Part shown: positions 59,670 through 64,000 of the stretch, one piece after another
How positions within the stretch are numbered: the stretch's first letter is position 1
Layout of the letters: the number at the start of each line of letters is the position of its first letter
DNA from: Leishmania martiniquensis
Lineage: Eukaryota > Euglenozoa > Kinetoplastea > Trypanosomatida > Trypanosomatidae
DNA: 64,000 bases
Reading direction: 5' to 3'
Assembly: GCF_017916325.1 (NCBI RefSeq)
Contig: NC_090144.1
Location: forward strand, 234,501-298,500
Program-made: the position numbers and the translations under genes
The notes under the pieces: generated by a model
The model's database searches: none
Seen by the model: the letters and a program-made list of their open reading frames with translations, nothing else
What the model was told of the DNA's origin: nothing

Positions 59670-62600
59670 CTACAGGGTGGCGAGGTCCATGCGATTCGAG
59701 GTGCCAAAAATGGCCGACAAGGCGCCCCACTTGTTCAGCATCCACGTCAAGACTAGCTTGTGGGTCTCCTCGGTGTTGCGAAAGAGCGGAACGCCCCGAC
59801 GCAGGTTGCGGTCGTGCTCGCCGTATTCGTCCGTGTAGTTGGAGGAGTACTGGTAGACACGCCCAGACGTCAGCTCCAGCACGTAGAAGCTGGCGGTGCG
59901 GACGACCAGAAAGATGCCCACAGCTCCAGCGCAGGTGCGTGTGTGCGTGTACAGCTCCGGTGGCGAGTTGGGCGGCTGCATGCACATCAGCTTCCCGCAT
60001 CGGCAGCACACTACCGGCTTTGTCGGCTCTTGGTGGCATACGGTACATAGCTTGTGCGCTGCAAAGCGCGTGAGCACCGTGGTATACACCGAGGGCAGGT
60101 GCAGCACCTCCTCCGAGAGTCGCGCGACCCACTCCTCTGGCGTGGTGTAGGGCACGGCGGCCTTCAGGACCTCCATTCCACGCCCGGAGCAGGAAAGGGT
60201 GGCCTCGGTGGCCGCCTGCATACAGGACACATCTTGGGCAACCACATGCAGTTCCACTTCTATGCCCTTGTGGGGCACTGGCAAAAGGTACTGCAGCATG
60301 CGCACAACCGAGGTGCAGCGTGCCACTGGGGTCCGCACACCGGCCACACTCAGTGTCGCGAAGCCGACAGCACCTGCGACTGTGAAAGTGCTGCTGCTGA
60401 GGACGATGTCGTGATGGGCGTCTTCCACGACGAGGGCCTTGAGCAGTGTCAGCACACCCACTGTCCGCCACAGCGCCGTCGTCATGTCCTCAAACTCCGC
60501 CTCCAGCGACGCCGCGGCGACGGCGCACGTCCCTTCGCCATCGCCGTCCCTGTTGCCGTTACATACAACGGCCACCAGTCGCGACACAAAGTTTGCTGGC
60601 AGAGATGGCAGCACCTGCGTCATAACATGCGCACTGATCAGCCTGCTCGCGTCTCGTGGCCGCAGCAGCGCATCCATGACAAGGAGGCTTTCTTTGTCTT
60701 GTACGTTGCGTGCGTAGTTGGTGTGCAGTTCAGCTTGATGGCGCTGCAGCCCAGCCGGCATGATGCTCACCAGCACCGACAAGAGCCCGATAAGATCACG
60801 ATGACTGAGATCTTGGCCGGCCTTGACAGCCTCCAGCTGCAGGTGACAGGCGTAGCAGAAGGCGCGAATGGCCTCGGACAGCTGCCAGGCCGCCTCGTTT
60901 GTGCGCTGGAGCTCGTCTTCCGCCGCCACAATCGCGGGAACATCTTCGGATGGGCTGAAGCCGACGGCGGCGTTGGCCAACGTCGTGTGCAGCTCCGTCG
61001 CCACGCCCACAGCGCGCGGGTTGTTGGCCGATACGGTGCCGTTCTGAAGTTCCTCGAAAAGAGACGCAATGGGGGTCGCGGCAGACGACAGCACGCGCGC
61101 TGCCAGCGAGGTGGAGGTCGTCGAGTCGCATGCGCCGCCGCCGCCGCTGCTGCTACTGGGCAGCACCGGCATGGGACATAGTGCTGTGATGATGGTCGTG
61201 CAGACTGGGCAGTTGAATTCCGTCGGGCCGAGGTAAAACTGACTCCGAAAGTTCCACCGCTGCCAAAGCAGTGACAGGCGCACAAACACTTTCTCCACGC
61301 ACGACTTGTGTGCGGCGTGGCCACAAACGCTGAGGTGGCTGTGCACAGGACGACGGTCCGGGAGCGAGAGTACGCCGAGTTGAGGCAGCACGCCAGAGGT
61401 GCCAGTGTGGCAGAGCAGAAAAAGCGACTCCTCTGTCGCGGAGCGGCACACGCAGCAGTCCACCGTTGTCAGCTCCAGCAGCAGCTTCGCGAGGAGTGAG
61501 CCGATCGCCCCACCCATGAGGGGCTTCTCCAAGGGCGCTGCCGTAGGGCCAGAGGTGCCACCGCAGGGCCCGTCTTGCTGTGGCGGCGCAGCAGCAGCGC
61601 TCGGGGGCGCGAGGCTGCAGGCGGCGGAGGCCGTCTTCGCCTTCCCCGATGACTTCAGCGCGCGACTGCGCATACGCTGCATCAGCATGGCCTGTCGCTC
61701 CTGAATAACTTTCTTGCGGCTCTGCGCCGCTTCATCCTTTGCCCTCTGCTCAGCCAGCAAGGCACCTGTGTCGAAGGTCGCCAGTCCAGTCTGCACAAGC
61801 ACTGCCTCCACCATTTCCAGGCACCCGTACGGATCGGCGTCCCCGTTCGACAGCAGATAGCCACGCAGGCGGTGCAGCATGTCAACGGACGAGGAGGTGG
61901 TGACGAAGGCGGGCGCGGTATTTGACGGGGCTGTGCGGAGCCGAACAGGGGCCTGCAGCTTCTGCCGCAGTGTCTCGCACGCCACTAACTCTGGCAACGG
62001 TAGCCATTGCGCACACGAGGCATGAGTGAAGGAGGTGGCGCTTACGCCACTCCGACGCAGGCACAACTCGACGAGGTCCCACGCGATGAGGCCCTTCCTA
62101 TCGGCGGACGGAGTGTCGCTGCTGTCGCCCTCGATAGCCTGCATGGCGCGAGTGATGGAGACGCAGTCTTGCACGCACAGAAACAGGGTGGTCGTCGCGT
62201 GCAGCAACGCCTCACGCGTGATCAGGTTGGCGGCTTCGGCGTCGTTGCCATCGCGGTTGTCTTCGCTCTCGCTCTCCGTGTCGTGACTTTCCACATCGAC
62301 ACCCTCGTGCCTTGCGTTGCAGTACTGAGAGCGCAGCAACGCCTCTGCTGAGGCTTCAGTGGACATCGACTCCCCCTGTGCCGACGCGGCCTGCGCATCC
62401 GACGTGGCAGCGACAGCAAGGGGCACGTGACAGTTCGCGTATTCGTGTAGTATGTAGAGCGCTGGCAACAGGACGGCGTCCGTGTGCAGCAACGCCCGGG
62501 TGGTGGGCACCAGCTCAGCGTACATGCTCGTGTCAGAGAGCTGCGTGGGCGGAAGAGAAATGCGTTGCTGCTGCAGTCCGCCACCACCCGTGGGATCGCC

Positions 62601-64000
62601 GGCTTTGGCGCCATCAGCGAGTGCGCAGGGCTCCGCCGCTTTCTGCTTCGCCGCGTTTGCTGCGCTGACCAGACTGCGATACGTCCTGTGAAACCCCTCG
62701 AGGTGGCTGTCGATGACCCCTACGCGATACAAGTCCACGTGCGAGCGCCACACATCCACATCCTTCAGTCTGAACTGCTTCCCGTGGGTCGAGTCCTCGG
62801 CGACAGCCACCTTACGAATCGCGGCGTCGACTAGCCTTGAGAACTTGATCACGTTGCCGCTGGAGTCCTTCTCGTCCTCGTCGGCGTCGCCGTAGTCGCC
62901 GCCGCGGGCGGTTCCGTTGACGTTGACGACGATGGAGGAGTGAGAGGCTTTGCCGTGAGCGAGAAGACCCCCGACGATGCGTTCAATGACCGCCGACGAC
63001 ATTGGGGGCTGAAAAGCTGCCTTAGACACATCCGTGACGATCGTGAGCGTGAGCCGCAAAAAGTGCTTGTAGCCGTTCAGGTAGCGCCGAAAGGGCGACC
63101 GCCGCGCAGTCAGCGCCGTTGGGAGGGCGCCTGAGGGCTCCCCGGTCAGCTTCTCCACTGGGTGCGGCCTGTGCGGCGCGCTGGCGTGGCTGCCGCGCGC
63201 CTGCTGCGCCGACTTTGCTTCTGCGTCGCTCAGGCTTCGTTTTGTGTACGAGAAGCGCTGGAGCACCTGCAGTGCCATGTCCGCCGGTGCCAGCTCCATT
63301 GTCAGCACCTGCATCATCAGGATGTCGAGCTCTGCGGACACGCCACGGGAGAAGGTCAGGTACATGGCGACGGCAGAGGGAACGTCGTAATCACCACGGC
63401 GCCACAAGCCGTCGAAGACCTGACCGGCCAGCACATGCGGCATGACCAAGGCGTCGAGGAGCTGCTGAGAAAAGGTAAGCCGGTCCTGCGCGTTGCCCGT
63501 CACCTCAGCTCGCACCTGAAAGAAGGCGTTAAGCAGAAACCGTAGAGGGCGACTGGCGTGCGTGGCGGTGTTCTGGGCGCCCGAAATCTCTTCTGCGGGT
63601 ATCGTGTTACTGATGCTCGCGCTGGGAAGGCCAGAGATGCGAGTTGTGGCGAGCACCTCTGCCGGCGTGGCTGAGGACGGCGACGCCGCGCTCTGCCGCC
63701 GAGACACGGTGCGTTGGTGCTCGATGACCCATGCCGAGAGCACCGCTCCGAAAACGCGAGGAAGGTGGTTGGAGAAGGTAGCCGCGTGCGCGTGCGGCTC
63801 CAGAAGCGTATATTCCGCAATGTCCATCAAACACGTCGACGGCGCAAGATAATTTGCATGCGTTTCGGTGTCCCGCGCCTCCTCGCTCCGTGACGCACCA
63901 TCACCACTCGACGCCGGTGGGCTGTCAAGCGAGCCCACGGAGGTCTGTCGCTGCAACACGACGGAGCGACAACGCCGGCAAAAGCCGTCGCGCTGCTTCT
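59670..64000 (-). CDS. UBR-type E3 ubiquitin ligase (N-recognin-like), N-terminus cut by window edge
   Basis: At least 1443 residues; the frame is open to the right edge with no ATG, so the N-terminus lies outside. The first visible residues, RDGFCRRCRSVV, look like the end of the UBR-box zinc domain that binds N-degrons. About two thirds in, a RING-type domain is seen: VDCCVCRSATEES, SVCGHAAHKSCVEKV and FNCPVCTTI, the order found in UBR1/UBR2. The C-terminus has the UBR cap: CTVCHQEPTKPVVCCRCGKL, HTRTCAGAVGIFLVV, YTDEYGEHDRNLRRGVPLF and a terminal helical stretch. In the family this protein ubiquitylates substrates with destabilising N-terminal residues for the proteasome. Long Ala/Ser-rich inserts lie between helical segments. 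The UBR box itself cannot be confirmed here. Confidence 0.88.
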   Translation of the reverse strand, partial: KQRDGFCRRCRSVVLQRQTSVGSLDSPPASSGDGASRSEEARDTETHANYLAPSTCLMDIAEYTLLEPHAHAATFSNHLPRVFGAVLSAWVIEHQRTVSRRQSAASPSSATPAEVLATTRISGLPSASISNTIPAEEISGAQNTATHASRPLRFLLNAFFQVRAEVTGNAQDRLTFSQQLLDALVMPHVLAGQVFDGLWRRGDYDVPSAVAMYLTFSRGVSAELDILMMQVLTMELAPADMALQVLQRFSYTKRSLSDAEAKSAQQARGSHASAPHRPHPVEKLTGEPSGALPTALTARRSPFRRYLNGYKHFLRLTLTIVTDVSKAAFQPPMSSAVIERIVGGLLAHGKASHSSIVVNVNGTARGGDYGDADEDEKDSSGNVIKFSRLVDAAIRKVAVAEDSTHGKQFRLKDVDVWRSHVDLYRVGVIDSHLEGFHRTYRSLVSAANAAKQKAAEPCALADGAKAGDPTGGGGLQQQRISLPPTQLSDTSMYAELVPTTRALLHTDAVLLPALYILHEYANCHVPLAVAATSDAQAASAQGESMSTEASAEALLRSQYCNARHEGVDVESHDTESESEDNRDGNDAEAANLITREALLHATTTLFLCVQDCVSITRAMQAIEGDSSDTPSADRKGLIAWDLVELCLRRSGVSATSFTHASCAQWLPLPELVACETLRQKLQAPVRLRTAPSNTAPAFVTTSSSVDMLHRLRGYLLSNGDADPYGCLEMVEAVLVQTGLATFDTGALLAEQRAKDEAAQSRKKVIQERQAMLMQRMRSRALKSSGKAKTASAACSLAPPSAAAAPPQQDGPCGGTSGPTAAPLEKPLMGGAIGSLLAKLLLELTTVDCCVCRSATEESLFLLCHTGTSGVLPQLGVLSLPDRRPVHSHLSVCGHAAHKSCVEKVFVRLSLLWQRWNFRSQFYLGPTEFNCPVCTTIITALCPMPVLPSSSSGGGGACDSTTSTSLAARVLSSAATPIASLFEELQNGTVSANNPRAVGVATELHTTLANAAVGFSPSEDVPAIVAAEDELQRTNEAAWQLSEAIRAFCYACHLQLEAVKAGQDLSHRDLIGLLSVLVSIMPAGLQRHQAELHTNYARNVQDKESLLVMDALLRPRDASRLISAHVMTQVLPSLPANFVSRLVAVVCNGNRDGDGEGTCAVAAASLEAEFEDMTTALWRTVGVLTLLKALVVEDAHHDIVLSSSTFTVAGAVGFATLSVAGVRTPVARCTSVVRMLQYLLPVPHKGIEVELHVVAQDVSCMQAATEATLSCSGRGMEVLKAAVPYTTPEEWVARLSEEVLHLPSVYTTVLTRFAAHKLCTVCHQEPTKPVVCCRCGKLMCMQPPNSPPELYTHTRTCAGAVGIFLVVRTASFYVLELTSGRVYQYSSNYTDEYGEHDRNLRRGVPLFRNTEETHKLVLTWMLNKWGALSAIFGTSNRMDLATL

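Noticed and set aside
58942..60471. N-terminal extension of the hypothetical gene at 56950-58941
   Set aside because: It overlaps the UBR ligase and intergenic microsatellites, and lies upstream of a good splice tract; the first ATG after that tract is 58941.

Overview
The window looks like nuclear DNA of a trypanosomatid, most likely Leishmania or a close relative (Leishmania Viannia, Endotrypanum, Porcisia and Leptomonas-type genomes all fit; species not determined). The grounds are intron-less GC-rich genes in long same-strand arrays, pyrimidine tracts followed by an AG just upstream of most start codons (spliced-leader trans-splicing sites), long CT/CA-rich intergenic stretches, and recognisable kinetoplastid families.

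Layout. From 1 to 37.1 kb all genes lie on the plus strand: a cereblon-like CULT protein, a surface-antigen-like LRR protein, a UvrD-type helicase, an S51 peptidase, a membrane-anchored glucosidase II beta-like protein, an unknown protein, a DH-PH (Rho GEF-like) protein, a DHHC palmitoyltransferase, a 2-phosphoglycerate kinase/LPA1-like P-loop protein, TYW3, prefoldin subunit 2, an unknown protein and a putative glycosyltransferase. From 49.36 kb to the right edge all genes lie on the minus strand: two unknown proteins (the second with a mitochondrial-type N-terminus), CPSF30, a further unknown protein and the C-terminal 1.4 kb-residue part of a UBR-type E3 ubiquitin ligase that runs off the window. 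The two polycistronic arrays therefore converge, and 37.1-49.36 kb is a convergent strand-switch (termination) region.

That strand-switch region is the accessory part. It has two compositionally odd non-coding blocks (37.1-41.1 and 46.7-47.5 kb) that flank a tyrosine-recombinase retroelement on the minus strand (coding core 41.5-46.7 kb). It is followed by a Pol III cluster: a 5S rRNA-like gene with a small internal deletion, an initiator tRNA-Met and a tRNA-Leu(CAG). The element reads, in its own 5' to 3' order: ORF1 (Gag-like position), a fusion of an Ulp1/adenain-like cysteine protease with a tyrosine recombinase, a reverse transcriptase and an RNase H. It resembles the DIRS/VIPER/TATE group. 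Each of the first two ORF junctions is a step into the -1 frame, and RT and RNase H are separated only by an in-frame TGA.

The housekeeping genes do not form a pathway cluster, as is normal in trypanosomatid polycistrons. The most unusual system is the protease-recombinase retroelement sitting at an internal termination zone next to Pol III genes. Secondary points of interest are the CULT protein with one tryptophan of the ligand cage replaced, and the degenerate 5S gene.
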